Numbered from the stretch's first letter, positions 35,421-45,698 are shown. The stretch is DNA of 64,000 bases from Bacteroidota bacterium (GCA_016702705.1 JADJDM010000002.1:372001-436000), one strand, 5' to 3'. Numbers and translations are program-made. The notes: generated by a model from the sequence alone, not told the origin.

Positions 35421-35819
35421 TTATTTTAATTCTAATGTTCCTACAATAATTCCTTCGAATCCACGATAAAGGTTAATGTTAACCAATAAGTTTTTTAAAT
35501 ACTCTTCAATCCCTTGGTTACCAACAACTGCACGTTTATTGGTGATAAATATAATTTTGTTTTCAGTAGTTGATTGCACTAATCTAGCTCCACCAAAATC
35601 GCTAATTAGTTTCGATTTTATTAGAATTAATTCTTGAGGAGCATATTTTGCTCCGAGTTTACATTCAGCAGTTAAGTAGTATTTATCTTGAGCGGGGTCA
35701 AACTGCACAGATTGATTTAAAAATGTTCCGTTGTTATTTTGAATAACGATTTTATTTTGCGCATTAATTTTTAAAGAAAACGCAAATAATAAACTGAAAA
35801 TATAAAAAGTGATTTTCAT
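35421..35819 (-). CDS. Small secreted protein preceding the second giant T9SS gene
   Basis: The 132-residue protein has a signal peptide (ending LKINAQ). The mature part contains 'QFDPAQDKYYLTAECKLGAKYAPQELILIKSKL' and 'YRGFEGIIVGTLELK'. It resembles no family I recognise and is not clearly homologous to the 101-residue protein at 30958, although both occupy the same position before a giant type B protein. It is cotranscribed with the giant gene. Confidence 0.65.
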   Translation of the reverse strand: MKITFYIFSLLFAFSLKINAQNKIVIQNNNGTFLNQSVQFDPAQDKYYLTAECKLGAKYAPQELILIKSKLISDFGGARLVQSTTENKIIFITNKRAVVGNQGIEEYLKNLLVNINLYRGFEGIIVGTLELK

Positions 35820-35934
35820 CAGATAGATTTTAATTCCTAAAGTTAAGAAAGATTACATTAAAAACAAATTTATTAGCTGAATTTCAGTTGTTTACTAAGT
35901 CAAACTGTAAAAAGTGAATAAAATGCTAATTTTG

Positions 35935-37644
35935 TTAATTACTGAATTCCAGTTCTTTAACAATTAGTTGAATTGTCGTGATGTTATTAAACGTGTTTTC
36001 CTGCAGTTGATAACAAATTTTTGCTGGAATTTGGTTTTGGAAATTTTCGAGCAAATGTGCTTTATCAAAGGCAATTGCGTTCAATCTTAAATAAGGATTA
36101 TTTTTTTGATAAAGCTCTAATTTTAAATGATTCGTTCCCACAATTCGAACATTGCCACTATCAAAAACTTGACTACTTACAAAAATGGGAAGCATATTAC
36201 CCGGACCATGAGGGGCAAATTGTTTTAGTATGCGGAAAAATTTATCGTTGATATCACTAAAATTAATTTCCATGTCGATTTCTATTTCTGGAATCAACAT
36301 TTCATCTGTTATGGTTGAACTTACTACGAGTTCAAATTTTTCTTGAAAGGCTATTACATTAGTTGGGTCTAGTGTTAAACCTGCAGCGTATTTATGCCCA
36401 CCAAATTGATCAAGTAATTCACTACATGCTTCAATAGCTTCGTACACATCAAAATCCTTTACAGAGCGCGCGGACCCTGTTACCTTGCCGTTTGATTGTG
36501 TAAGTACAATTGTTGGGCGATAAAATTTTTCCACTAAACGCGAAGCAACAATTCCAACCACACCTTTGTGCCAATGCTCGCTAAAAACAACTGTTGATTT
36601 TTTTGTGCTTAACAAAATATCCGATTCAATTAAACTGATTGCTTCACTTGTAATTGATTGGTCTAAAACTTTTCTATCGGTATTGGTTTGATTAATTTGT
36701 TTCGCAACTTCATCGGCTTTTTCTGTAGTTTCAGAAATTAATAATTCAACTGCTTTACTTCCATGTTCAATACGGCCAGCAGCATTAATACGCGGGGCAA
36801 GTACAAAAACTAAATCAGAAATAGTGAGCTCTCGTTTTAATTTGTTGAGGTCGATTACAGCTCTAAAACCAGGGCGACTTAAGGCATTTACCTTTTTTAA
36901 ACCAAAGTGGGCAAGTACTCTGTTCTCTCCAGTAATAGGAACAATATCAGCTGCAATACTAACAGCAACTAGGTCGATATACTGCTCTAAAATTTTCTCG
37001 TCTTGTTTGTTAGAACTTACAATAGCTTGGCAAAGCTTATAGCCTAAGCCGCATCCGGTTAATTCTTTATAAGGATAGGTGCAATCTTTTCTTTTTGGGT
37101 CTAAAACTGCAATTGCATTAGGAATAGTATCTCCAGGTAAATGATGGTGGCAGATAATAAAATCAACTCCTTTTTCATTTGCGTAATCAACTTTATCTAT
37201 GGATTTAGTTGCACAGTCTAAAGCAATGATTAATGTAAAACCATTCTCTTTTGCAAAATCCATTCCTTTAACTGAAATGCCCTAACCTTCTGCATATCTA
37301 TCAGGAATATAAAATGAAATAAGTGGAGAATAATTTTTAAGGAAGCTATATGTCAATGCTACAGCGGTTGTGCCGTCCACATCATAATCTCCGTAAACTA
37401 AAATTTTTTCTTTGTTATGTAAAGCAAGATTAACTCGTGCAATTGCTTTATCCATGTCCTTCATTAAAAAAGGATCATGTAATTTATCTAATGATGGCCT
37501 AAAAAAATCTTTAGCCGAATCAAAATCAGTAATGCCCCGTTGCGCTAAAAGTGTTGCGTTGATTTTATCAATTGATAAGTCGGCCTGTAATTTGTTTACA
37601 AGCTGTTCATCAAATGAATTATTTATTTTCCAACGTGTAAGCAC
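35935..37644 (-). pseudogene. recJ: Single-stranded-DNA exonuclease RecJ, interrupted by an in-frame TAG
   Basis: Together the two parts make a full-length RecJ (~569 codons) in one frame. It is split by TAG at 37282-37284 where the family has Tyr (DRYAEG-stop-GIS; a TAT/TAC to TAG change). The first part has the metal motif 'VYGDYDVDGT'. The second reads 'FIICHHHLPGD', so the Asp of the namesake DHH motif appears to be His (CAC for GAC). The later DHHA1 'GGHKYAAGL' motif is intact. RecJ degrades 5' ssDNA ends in recombination and mismatch repair. The start is GTG at 37644. yebC lies 16 nt upstream and may be cotranscribed. Confidence 0.85.
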
Positions 37645-37660
37645 AATGTACTATATGTAA

Positions 37661-38377
37661 TTATGATAGGTTATGATATACAGCAAGTATATCGTCATCT
37701 TCTTCCATTTTTTCAATTAAAGCCATTACTTCTGCTTCTTGTTCTTCTGTTACTTCTTTAGTAGTTGTAGGAAGATATACTTTTGAAGTTTCTTTTATTT
37801 CGTATCCTAAATCTTCTAAACCTTTTTGCATCGAACCAAAATCAGTAAAAGCAACTTGAATAATTAATTCATTTGACTCATCATCCCAGTTCAATTCTTC
37901 TGCACCAAAATCAATTAATTCTAATTCAATATTGTCTCTGTCTAAACCTACCGAACTAATTTTAAACATGGCTTTTCTTTCGAACATAAAGCTTACTGAG
38001 CCATTTGTTCCAATGGAGCCACCGTTTCTGTTAAATAATAAACGAACACTTGCCACTGTACGAGTAGGGTTGTCTGTAGCGGTTTCAACCAACACAGGAA
38101 CTCCGTGTGGAGCATATCCTTCGTAAATAACCTCTTCGTAATTAGCAGAATCTTTTTCGCTAGCTCTTTTAATTGCCGCGTCAATTCTATCCTTCGGCAT
38201 GTTAATGGATTTTGCATTTTGTACTACCGCACGCAAACGAGCGTTAGATTCAACAGTGTGTCCTCCACCTGCTTTTACTGCAATTACAATTTCTCTTCCA
38301 ATGCGTGTGAAGGCTTTTGCCATCTTAGCATATCGTGCAAACATTTTATGTTTACGCTTTTCAAATACACGTCCCAT
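37661..38377 (-). CDS. yebC: YebC/PmpR-family regulator or translation factor
   Basis: The 238-residue protein has the family signatures: 'MFARYAKMAKAFTRIGREIVIAVKAGG' at the N terminus, 'NMPKDRIDAAIKRA' and 'YEGYAPHGVPVLVE', and the acidic C-terminal domain. YebC proteins act on DNA as regulators and, in TACO1-like roles, help ribosomes through polyproline stretches. Normal length is ~240 residues. A TAAATTTG box lies 18 nt before the ATG. recJ follows closely on the same strand. Confidence 0.92.
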   Translation of the reverse strand: MGRVFEKRKHKMFARYAKMAKAFTRIGREIVIAVKAGGGHTVESNARLRAVVQNAKSINMPKDRIDAAIKRASEKDSANYEEVIYEGYAPHGVPVLVETATDNPTRTVASVRLLFNRNGGSIGTNGSVSFMFERKAMFKISSVGLDRDNIELELIDFGAEELNWDDESNELIIQVAFTDFGSMQKGLEDLGYEIKETSKVYLPTTTKEVTEEQEAEVMALIEKMEEDDDILAVYHNLS

Positions 38378-38395
38378 AGTAAATTCTTAAAGCAT

Positions 38396-38403
38396 CAAAT
38401 TTA
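38396..38403 (-). promoter_or_regulatory. TAnnTTTG -7 box of yebC
   Basis: TAAATTTG on the minus strand lies 18 nt before the yebC ATG. Confidence 0.5.
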
Positions 38404-38519
38404 AGCAGATTTGTCCTTAAATAATAGCAAATGGTCTAAATTGTTCATAATAACTTGGATTTCAATTTAAAACTTAATTTATTTGTACTAACATATATTA
38501 CAACAGTAAGCTAAATTTT

Positions 38520-38969
38520 ATGAGAATAGAAGACGAAATAAAGCAAAAGAAATTCAAGAGCGAGCACCAAAAAATGTACATCAATTTGGTTTATACTGCT
38601 AATTGGATGAGCACTCAGCAAATGAGGATGTTCAAGGAGTTTGGCTTGTCGGTTCAACAATACAATATTTTACGAATTTTACGGGGGCAAGTTCCTAATG
38701 CGGTTAATTTAGGTTTGATACAAGATAGGATGCTTGATAAAAACTCGAACGCATCTCGTTTAATTGAAAAATTAAAAATAAAGAAACTAGTTGAGCGCAA
38801 GGAAAGTAAGATAGACAGGCGACAAGTGGATATAATGATAACAGAAAAAGGCTTAGATTTGCTGAAGAAAATGGATGGCAAGGTAGAAGAGGCTGAATTG
38901 ATTAATTCTAATCTAACGAAACAAGAAGCCGAAACCTTAAGTGATTTGTTGGATAAACTAAGAGGATGA
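38520..38969 (+). CDS. MarR-family transcriptional regulator
   Basis: The 149-residue protein has a winged helix-turn-helix ('FGLSVQQYNILRILRGQVPNAVNLGLIQDRMLDKNSNASRLIEKL') and the wing 'KKLVERKESKIDRRQVDIMITEKG', both typical of MarR. Terminal helices supply the dimer interface. It may sense a small ligand. Its TGA overlaps the ATG of the next gene (ATGATGA), so the two are coupled. Targets are unknown. Confidence 0.88.
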   Translation: MRIEDEIKQKKFKSEHQKMYINLVYTANWMSTQQMRMFKEFGLSVQQYNILRILRGQVPNAVNLGLIQDRMLDKNSNASRLIEKLKIKKLVERKESKIDRRQVDIMITEKGLDLLKKMDGKVEEAELINSNLTKQEAETLSDLLDKLRG

Positions 38970-39271
38970 TGAATAGAAAGAATTTTTTTGTAGATATTAC
39001 GTTGGTTGATTCGTTTCGTCCACAATTTTTTGCACTAATACCAGAACAAAGAAGAGTGGTAAATGAAATGATGAATGAAGGTGTGTTGGTTTCGTATAGC
39101 TTGTCTTTAGAACGCACCAAACTTTGGGTGGTGATGGAAGTGAAATCGGAGCAAGATGTATTGGATGTGCTTGCGAAATTTCCATTAATAAAATACATGA
39201 AGCCAGAGATACACGAGCTGGCTTTTCATGATAATGTACACAGCGGTTTCCCGCATTTATCGTTAAATTAA
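38966..39271 (+). CDS. Muconolactone isomerase-like/dimeric alpha-beta-barrel protein
   Basis: The 101-residue protein has a ferredoxin-like strand-helix pattern: 'FFVDITLVDSFRPQFFALIPEQRRVVNEMMNEGVLVSYSLSLERTKLWVVMEVKSEQDVLDVLAKFPL'. The end 'EIHELAFHD' resembles MLI/YciI-type small proteins. Catalysis cannot be assumed. It overlaps the MarR gene by 4 nt, so it may be the product the regulator controls or a ligand-handling partner. Met at 38969 is an equally possible start. Confidence 0.6.
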   Translation: MMNRKNFFVDITLVDSFRPQFFALIPEQRRVVNEMMNEGVLVSYSLSLERTKLWVVMEVKSEQDVLDVLAKFPLIKYMKPEIHELAFHDNVHSGFPHLSLN

Positions 39272-39278
39272 AAATAGC

Positions 39279-39826
39279 ATGAACAAGGATTTAGATATTA
39301 TAAACGACGACAACGGAGAAGAGGATACTGAAAAGTATTTTAATGAAGAAAGTTATAGCACTATGATTGTTGCTGGAGAAAAAGGTCAGCAAGAAAAAAG
39401 AAAAGCCTCGAAGATTTTGTTGAACACTTAACAAGTGGAATTAACGAAGATAAAACTGAGGTGCTAAAAATACTGAAAGAGTCGAATGCACAAGATGCTT
39501 TAGTAGAAGTAATTTTGGATTTAGAAAATCTCGAAAATCGTAATTTGCTAATTGCAGCTTGTTGGGAAAGTGGATTAGATTTTAGCAAATACGTAAATGT
39601 ATTTTTAAAATTGGCTATTGATAAAGACTTACTTGTTTCATTAGAAGCAATTACAGTTGTTGAGAATATAGAAACCTACGAATCAAAAGAATTTTTAGAA
39701 ACTGCGATTGCATTTGTTGGAAAAGCAATCGACGCCAAACACCCAAACCACGAAATGCTTCACGATTTAAAATTGCATTTGTTTGAAGTGATGAAGGGGT
39801 TTGATAAGGTTGAAGAGCCTTCTTAG
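39279..39826 (+). CDS. Acidic helical protein of unknown function (frameshifted)
   Basis: From the ATG at 39279 (MNKDLDIINDDNGEED) the frame ends at 39431 after a short A-run (39401-39404). One added A restores '…KSLEDFVEHLTSGINEDKTEVLKILKESNAQDALVEVILDLENLENRNLLIAACWESG…' to 39826, about 182 residues. The composition is acidic and helical, possibly HEAT-like, and cytosolic. It probably belongs to the same transcript as the MarR gene (7-nt gap). Confidence 0.6.
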
Positions 39827-39936
39827 GCTCGGGCTTTAAAGCCTCTCACCCTTCCTCTCTCCACAGAGAAAGGCGATAGATTTTAGGAAGATTGATGATT
39901 ATGGTTTCAATGTTAATAGTCAGAAAAACAAATCTC

Positions 39937-40959
39937 CTACAACTTCATCCTAACATTAGGAGCTGTAGCTAAATTTGTAAACTCTTCTTTCAAAAACTTA
40001 AAGTATCCTGTAATAGCAATCATTGCTGCGTTATCTGTGCAATACTCAAATGCGGGAATAAATAAATTCCAATTGTTTTTTATTGCTTGTTCGCTTATTT
40101 GTTTTCTTAATTCGGAGTTGGCAGATACGCCACCGGCAATCGCAATTTCTTTTATTCCACTTTCGGTTGCAGCAAGTACTAATTTTTTAAGTAATATTTT
40201 TACTAAATGATTTTGATACGATGCGCAAATATCGTTGAGGTTGTTGCTTACAAAATCTTTATCCTTTTGTAAATTGTTTTGTATAAAGTATAAGAATGAA
40301 GTTTTTATCCCGCTAAAGCTATAATTGTAGCCATCCATTTTACTATCGTTGAACTTGAATTTTTCAGGATTACCATCCTTTGCGTGCTTATCAATTAAAG
40401 GTCCGCCAGGGTAGGGAAGTCCTACAATTTTTGCAGCTTTATCAAATGCTTCGCCCACAGCATCATCAGTTGTTTCGCCAAGCACTTCAATATCAAAATG
40501 ACTTTTTAATTTTACAATTTGTGTGTGCCCTCCACTTACAGTTAAGCAAAGCATTGGGAATTGCGGCACTTTTGTTTCCGTATTTTCTTTTATGAAATGT
40601 GCAAGTATGTGTCCTTGCATGTGGTTAACTTCTATAAGCGGAATATTTAAACTCCAAGCTAAGGATTTTGCTACCGAAGCTCCTACTAATAAAGAACCCA
40701 TTAAACCTGGCCCGTTGGTAAAAGCAATGGCATTTAGTTGTTCTAAATTAATATTAGCTTTTTTTAACGCAGCATCAATAACTGGAATAATGTTGCGTTG
40801 ATGATCTCTGCTTGCAAGCTCAGGAACCACGCCACCATACTGCTCATGAATTTTTTGGTTAGCTGTAATATTGGCAAGTATTTTGTCGTTACAACTTATG
40901 GCAACAGAAGTATCGTCGCAACTCGATTCAATAGCTAAAATGAAGACTTCTTTTTCCAT
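39937..40959 (-). CDS. tsaD: tRNA N6-adenosine threonylcarbamoyltransferase TsaD
   Basis: The 340-residue ASKHA-fold enzyme has 'LAIESSCDDTSVAI', the metal ligands His113 and His117 in 'NHMQGH', and 'EYCTDNAAMIA' near the C terminus with the conserved Asp. It transfers the threonylcarbamoyl group to A37 of ANN-decoding tRNAs. It is complete, of usual length and essential in most bacteria. It is divergent from the TamB-like gene with only 22 nt between start codons. Confidence 0.96.
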   Translation of the reverse strand: MEKEVFILAIESSCDDTSVAISCNDKILANITANQKIHEQYGGVVPELASRDHQRNIIPVIDAALKKANINLEQLNAIAFTNGPGLMGSLLVGASVAKSLAWSLNIPLIEVNHMQGHILAHFIKENTETKVPQFPMLCLTVSGGHTQIVKLKSHFDIEVLGETTDDAVGEAFDKAAKIVGLPYPGGPLIDKHAKDGNPEKFKFNDSKMDGYNYSFSGIKTSFLYFIQNNLQKDKDFVSNNLNDICASYQNHLVKILLKKLVLAATESGIKEIAIAGGVSANSELRKQISEQAIKNNWNLFIPAFEYCTDNAAMIAITGYFKFLKEEFTNLATAPNVRMKL

Positions 40960-40968
40960 TTAAATACT

Positions 40969-40976
40969 TACTTTTG
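40969..40976 (+). promoter_or_regulatory. TAnnTTTG -7 box 5 nt before the tamB-like start
   Basis: TACTTTTG lies in the 22-nt gap between tsaD and the tamB-like gene, five bases before the ATG at 40982. The rest of this promoter must lie inside the tsaD coding region. Confidence 0.6.
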
Positions 40977-40981
40977 TATAG

Positions 40982-43900
40982 ATGGGTTATTTTGGCAAAG
41001 TTATGCGTTTTATTGGCCGAATACTAAAGTATTCGCTCATTAGCATATTTATTTTGCTCATCGCCTTTTTCATCGCCATTCAAACTTCTGGTTTCCAAAC
41101 TTTTTTAGGTCAAAAGGCATCCGCTTGGTTATCGGATGAATTAAATACAGAGATAAGAATTGATAAAGTTGATATCGATTTTTTTAATTCGGTTTTATTA
41201 AAAGGAGTTTATGTTCAGGATTTAAATAAAGATACCTTGTTGTATGGTTCTGAAATGATTTGTGATATAGAAAATTTTAGTTATAGCGAGTATAAATTAG
41301 ATTTAGATCAAATCGAATTAAAAAACATGGTGGCTAAAGTAATCACCTACAAAGGCGATACTATTCCTAACTATCAATTTTTGGTTAATTATTTTGCGCC
41401 AACAGATACTATTTCAGATAGTACAAAAAATAATTTCAAAGTTAATTTTGGAAATTTTAAATTTACAGATGTTGATTTGGTGTATGCAGATAGGAATGAC
41501 ACAACTCACACCGAAGCAATGAATTTTTCTGATTTGAACGTGAGAAACATTTATGGCTTGGTATCTGATTTAAAATTTGAAGAAGATACGATCTTGTTTA
41601 ATGTGAAAGATTTATCGTTGAGAGAATCATGTGGATTTAATTTAGAAAACCTGAGTTCAATGGTGAAAATTAGTCCAATGGAAATTAAGTTGGATTCGCT
41701 TTACTTAAAAACAGATAAAACTTTATTAAGAGGAAAGTATTACATGCTCACCAATAACTGGGAAGCATACAACGATTACCTTAATAAGGTTTACATGTAT
41801 GCCGATTTAAAAGATAGTTGTTATGTAAGCGCGAAAGATATAGCTTATTTTGTACCTGAATTATTGGGTAACGATGATAAGATTGTGATTTCAGGAATTG
41901 TAAAAGGAACTGTTGCTTCCTTAACTGGGAAAAATTTGGACTTGCGCTATGGAACCAACACGCGGTTTTATGGCGATTTTAATATAGAAGGCTTGCCTGA
42001 TATTAATAATACCTATTTGCATTTCGATGTAAAACAATTGAGCACAACACGTAAAGATTTAATTAAAATTAATGTACCTCCTTTTAATGGAAAAAATAAA
42101 TTAGCAGTTCCTAATAATGTTGGAGATTTTGGTTTAATACAATACAAAGGAAAAATAGATGGTTTAATAAATGACATTGCAGCTTCTGGAACATTAAAAA
42201 CATCCATTGGTTCGGTTAGAGCTGATATTGGAATTTCTAATTTAAATAGTCCAAAAGAATTACTTGCTTATCATGGTAGATTAAAAACACAGCGTTTTCA
42301 TTTAGGAACTTTGTTAGATAACAAAGATATTGGAGATGTATCAATGGATGTTGATTTAAAGGGCAAAGGAATTAAATTAGACGATTTGGATGCAAGTTTA
42401 GAAGGAAACATAAGCGAAGTTGTGTTTAAGGGTTACACCTATAAACAAATTAAAATTGGTGGTGATTTTAAGAAGAGATTGTTTAATGGTAAATTTGAAA
42501 GTAGAGACGAACATGCAAATATTGATTTTTATGGAAGCGCCAGCTTTGTAAATAAAATTCCGGAGCTGGATTTTATTGCTACTGTAAACAAAGTTGATTT
42601 TTCTAAACTGCATTTGTTTAAACAAGATTCAGCTTCTGATTTTTCTTCGCAAATTTCTATTTTACTTACTGGAGATAATATTGATAAATTAACTGGACGT
42701 ATAAACTTTGATAATACCATTTACAAATATCAAGGGAAAGAATATAAATTAAGCACCTTCGATTTAAATTTAGAGCAAGATGTTTCTCCTAAAACAATCA
42801 AACTAAATTCGGGTGTAGCAGATGTAAGGTTGAATGGCGATTTTAATTTATCAAATTTGGGTAATGCGTTCACACAAGTCTTTTCTGTTTACTACCCAAC
42901 CTTTGTAAAACAATCGGAAGAACAAAAACAAAAACGTAATTATGATAATTTTGATTTCAGAATTAAGGTAAAAAAATTAAGTCTGGTAAATGGATTGTTT
43001 CTTCCCGATTTAATGATTACCCCTAATACCATTGTTGAAGGTAAGTTTGATGCTTCCAATAATTCAGTTTCAATGACGGGTAATTCGGATAAGATAAGTT
43101 ACAAGGGAACAAGTTTATCTCAATGGAAAATCAATGTAAATTCAGTTAACTCAACAAACTTGGTTTTGGCAACATCTGCAACAAGAGTTAATTTGTCGGA
43201 TAGTGTTTATTTAGGAAATTTTGTTTTTGATGCACAATCATTAGATAAAAAATCAAGTTTCGGATTAAATTGGGATAACCAATTAGCTAAAAATAATTAT
43301 GCAGGAAAGTTAAATGGAACATTAGATTTTACAGGCGTAGGTGTAGATGTGCTGTTTGAAAAAATTGATGTAATGGTTGCAGATAGCAGTTGGGTTTTAT
43401 CTAAAGCCAATCGTTTAATAATTGATTCAACAGGTTTGATTAATTTTAATGAATTAGAACTTACCAATAATGGACAGCAAGTATCTATACAAGGTTTGGT
43501 TTCAAAAAATCCTAAAGACCAATTAATGGTGAAGTTTACAAATTTTAAATTGAAACAATTAAATCCGCTTTTAGCTTCTGCAGGTATGGATATTGACGGT
43601 TCGGTAACTGGTACAAGCAATGTTTCGGATATTTACAATCATATTGTTTTTTCATCAGCACTTGATTTTAACAAACTAACATTCAATCGTAAGGCAATAG
43701 GTTCGGGTGAAGTGAATAGCTTTTATGATAAAGCAAAAGATGTAATTTCACTCACAGGAAGTTTTAAAAAGGAATATGCTGCAGGAACATTGAGTGACCC
43801 TAATTTTAAAAATTTATATTTTTCCGGTTATTATTACCCTAATAAAAAGGAAGAGAATATTGATATAGATTGTAATCTTCAAACAATTGATATCGCCATT

Positions 43901-45550
43901 CTTCAACCCTTTGTAACTGGGATTTTAACTTTTGGTAAAGATTATATTTCGGGCAACGCAAAAATTACTGGCAATCTAACAAAGCCAATTATTAATGGAA
44001 AACTTTCACTAGAGTCAGTAAGGAATTTGAAAGTAGATTATTTAAACACTTATTACACTGTTAGTGGAAATATTTTATTAGAACCTGATCGAATTGCCTT
44101 TGAAGGTCTTTCATTGTTTGATATGAATGCTCGACAAGCTACAGTATGGGGTAATATTTTCCACGATAATTTTAAAAACATTAAACTTGATTTTGATATT
44201 ACTGCAAATAAATTTATGGTATTAAATACCAATCCACTTCTTAATCCTGATTATTACGGAAAGGCATTTGTTACTGGGAATGTTGGTATTTGGGGTAATT
44301 CCGACGTGACAAACATAGAGGTTAACGTGAAAACCGAAAAAGGAACTCAATTCAATATTCCTTTAGGTGGCCCTGCCGAAGTTGCCGATAATGAATTTAT
44401 AACTTTTATAAAAAAGGATACATCCAACCAAGTGCGGGATGAAAAGAATGATTTATCGGGTTTAAATTTGATTTTTAATTTGGAAGCAACACCAGACGCA
44501 GAGATTCAGTTAATATTTGATGAAAAAGCAGGCGACGTTATTAAAGCTACTGGTAGAGGAAATATAAATATGGATATTAATAGTAATGGTACTTTCGAGA
44601 TGTTTGGCACTTATACGATTAATGATGGAAGTTATTTATTTACTCTTGAAAATTTCATCAACAAAAAATTTGATGTTGAAACAGGAAGCACTATTAAATG
44701 GAGTGGCAATCCTTACAATGCCGAAATAAACATAACAGCTAATTACAAACAACGCGCTTCTTTAGCCCCGTTTTTTCCTGTAATATCAACGACTAATTCA
44801 ACTGATGCAACTGGTGCAACTGCAGCTGTTGGTGGTGTTACCGCAGGAGGAACAACGGTTGATGATAATAATAAACGTTACCCAGTGGAGTGTAAATTGT
44901 ACATGCGCGATAAATTATTAACTCCCGAAATTACTTTTGGTATTGCATTACCAACTGTTACCGAAGAAAAACGCCAGCAAGTAATGGGATATATTAATAA
45001 TGAGCAGGAATTAAACCGACAAGTGTTTTCTTTATTATTGTTAAAGAGTTTTGTTGCTCCATTAGCTCTTAGTAATCAATCAGGTGTAAATGCGGGTAAT
45101 GCGGTTGGAGCTAATGCAAGTGAGATGTTATCCAATCAATTAAGTAATTGGCTTTCGCAATTAGCAACAAATATAGATGTGGGTGTAAACTATACGCCTG
45201 GTAGCTCCCTAAGTAATGAGGAATTGGATTTAGCACTTTCTACCCAGCTTATGAATGATAAGCTAAGTATTGATGGTAACGTAGGTTTAAATAATAATAC
45301 ACAAACTAAAACCAGTAACGTAATTGGTGATATTAATGTGGATTATAAATTAACAGATGAAGGAAAAGTTAGAGTTAAAGCATTTAATCGTTCTAATGAT
45401 ACATATCAAACATCAACTGCTGGTGGGCAATTTACTCAAGGACTTGGAGTTTTCTTTAGAGAGGAGTTTGAGTCGATTGATGAATTGTATCGCAGGTATT
45501 TAAGAAAAATGAGTAGGAAGAAAAAGCCTGCCGACCCACCATCTTCTTAA
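40982..45550 (+). CDS. TamB-like translocation/assembly or lipid-transport protein (DUF490)
   Basis: The 1522-residue protein has one N-terminal membrane anchor ('YSLISIFILLIAFFIAIQTSG', about residues 19-39). A very long repetitive beta-strand body follows, and the C-terminal ~400 residues are a DUF490 domain ('GRGNINMDINSNGTFEMFGTYTINDGSYLFTLENFINKKFDVETGSTIKWSGNPYNAEINITA' region at ~1200-1260). TamB/AsmA-like proteins span the periplasm and are implicated in outer-membrane protein assembly or phospholipid transport. The 4.6-kb frame is intact, in contrast to many shorter genes here. Confidence 0.88.
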   Translation: MGYFGKVMRFIGRILKYSLISIFILLIAFFIAIQTSGFQTFLGQKASAWLSDELNTEIRIDKVDIDFFNSVLLKGVYVQDLNKDTLLYGSEMICDIENFSYSEYKLDLDQIELKNMVAKVITYKGDTIPNYQFLVNYFAPTDTISDSTKNNFKVNFGNFKFTDVDLVYADRNDTTHTEAMNFSDLNVRNIYGLVSDLKFEEDTILFNVKDLSLRESCGFNLENLSSMVKISPMEIKLDSLYLKTDKTLLRGKYYMLTNNWEAYNDYLNKVYMYADLKDSCYVSAKDIAYFVPELLGNDDKIVISGIVKGTVASLTGKNLDLRYGTNTRFYGDFNIEGLPDINNTYLHFDVKQLSTTRKDLIKINVPPFNGKNKLAVPNNVGDFGLIQYKGKIDGLINDIAASGTLKTSIGSVRADIGISNLNSPKELLAYHGRLKTQRFHLGTLLDNKDIGDVSMDVDLKGKGIKLDDLDASLEGNISEVVFKGYTYKQIKIGGDFKKRLFNGKFESRDEHANIDFYGSASFVNKIPELDFIATVNKVDFSKLHLFKQDSASDFSSQISILLTGDNIDKLTGRINFDNTIYKYQGKEYKLSTFDLNLEQDVSPKTIKLNSGVADVRLNGDFNLSNLGNAFTQVFSVYYPTFVKQSEEQKQKRNYDNFDFRIKVKKLSLVNGLFLPDLMITPNTIVEGKFDASNNSVSMTGNSDKISYKGTSLSQWKINVNSVNSTNLVLATSATRVNLSDSVYLGNFVFDAQSLDKKSSFGLNWDNQLAKNNYAGKLNGTLDFTGVGVDVLFEKIDVMVADSSWVLSKANRLIIDSTGLINFNELELTNNGQQVSIQGLVSKNPKDQLMVKFTNFKLKQLNPLLASAGMDIDGSVTGTSNVSDIYNHIVFSSALDFNKLTFNRKAIGSGEVNSFYDKAKDVISLTGSFKKEYAAGTLSDPNFKNLYFSGYYYPNKKEENIDIDCNLQTIDIAILQPFVTGILTFGKDYISGNAKITGNLTKPIINGKLSLESVRNLKVDYLNTYYTVSGNILLEPDRIAFEGLSLFDMNARQATVWGNIFHDNFKNIKLDFDITANKFMVLNTNPLLNPDYYGKAFVTGNVGIWGNSDVTNIEVNVKTEKGTQFNIPLGGPAEVADNEFITFIKKDTSNQVRDEKNDLSGLNLIFNLEATPDAEIQLIFDEKAGDVIKATGRGNINMDINSNGTFEMFGTYTINDGSYLFTLENFINKKFDVETGSTIKWSGNPYNAEINITANYKQRASLAPFFPVISTTNSTDATGATAAVGGVTAGGTTVDDNNKRYPVECKLYMRDKLLTPEITFGIALPTVTEEKRQQVMGYINNEQELNRQVFSLLLLKSFVAPLALSNQSGVNAGNAVGANASEMLSNQLSNWLSQLATNIDVGVNYTPGSSLSNEELDLALSTQLMNDKLSIDGNVGLNNNTQTKTSNVIGDINVDYKLTDEGKVRVKAFNRSNDTYQTSTAGGQFTQGLGVFFREEFESIDELYRRYLRKMSRKKKPADPPSS

Positions 45551-45698
45551 TTCTTTACTTTTCCCAAGTACCAAGTCAAAGCTACCACTTATAGATTTGT
45601 ATAGTAGTTTTATGTTTTTTGAAACTATGTTTGTTTTATTATTGATTCATTTATGGAAAAAGCGCCCGAAATGTGTCTAAATACTAAAACCAAACAAC

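Noticed and set aside
35880..35934. GTGAATAAAA near 35920 as a sixth LytTR-type site
   Set aside because: No second GTGAR occurs 21 bp away, so it lacks the defining direct repeat.
37282..37284. Stop-codon recoding (TAG as sense codon) in recJ
   Set aside because: It is the only in-frame TAG interruption seen, and other genes in the window use TAG as a normal stop, so a point mutation or error is simpler.
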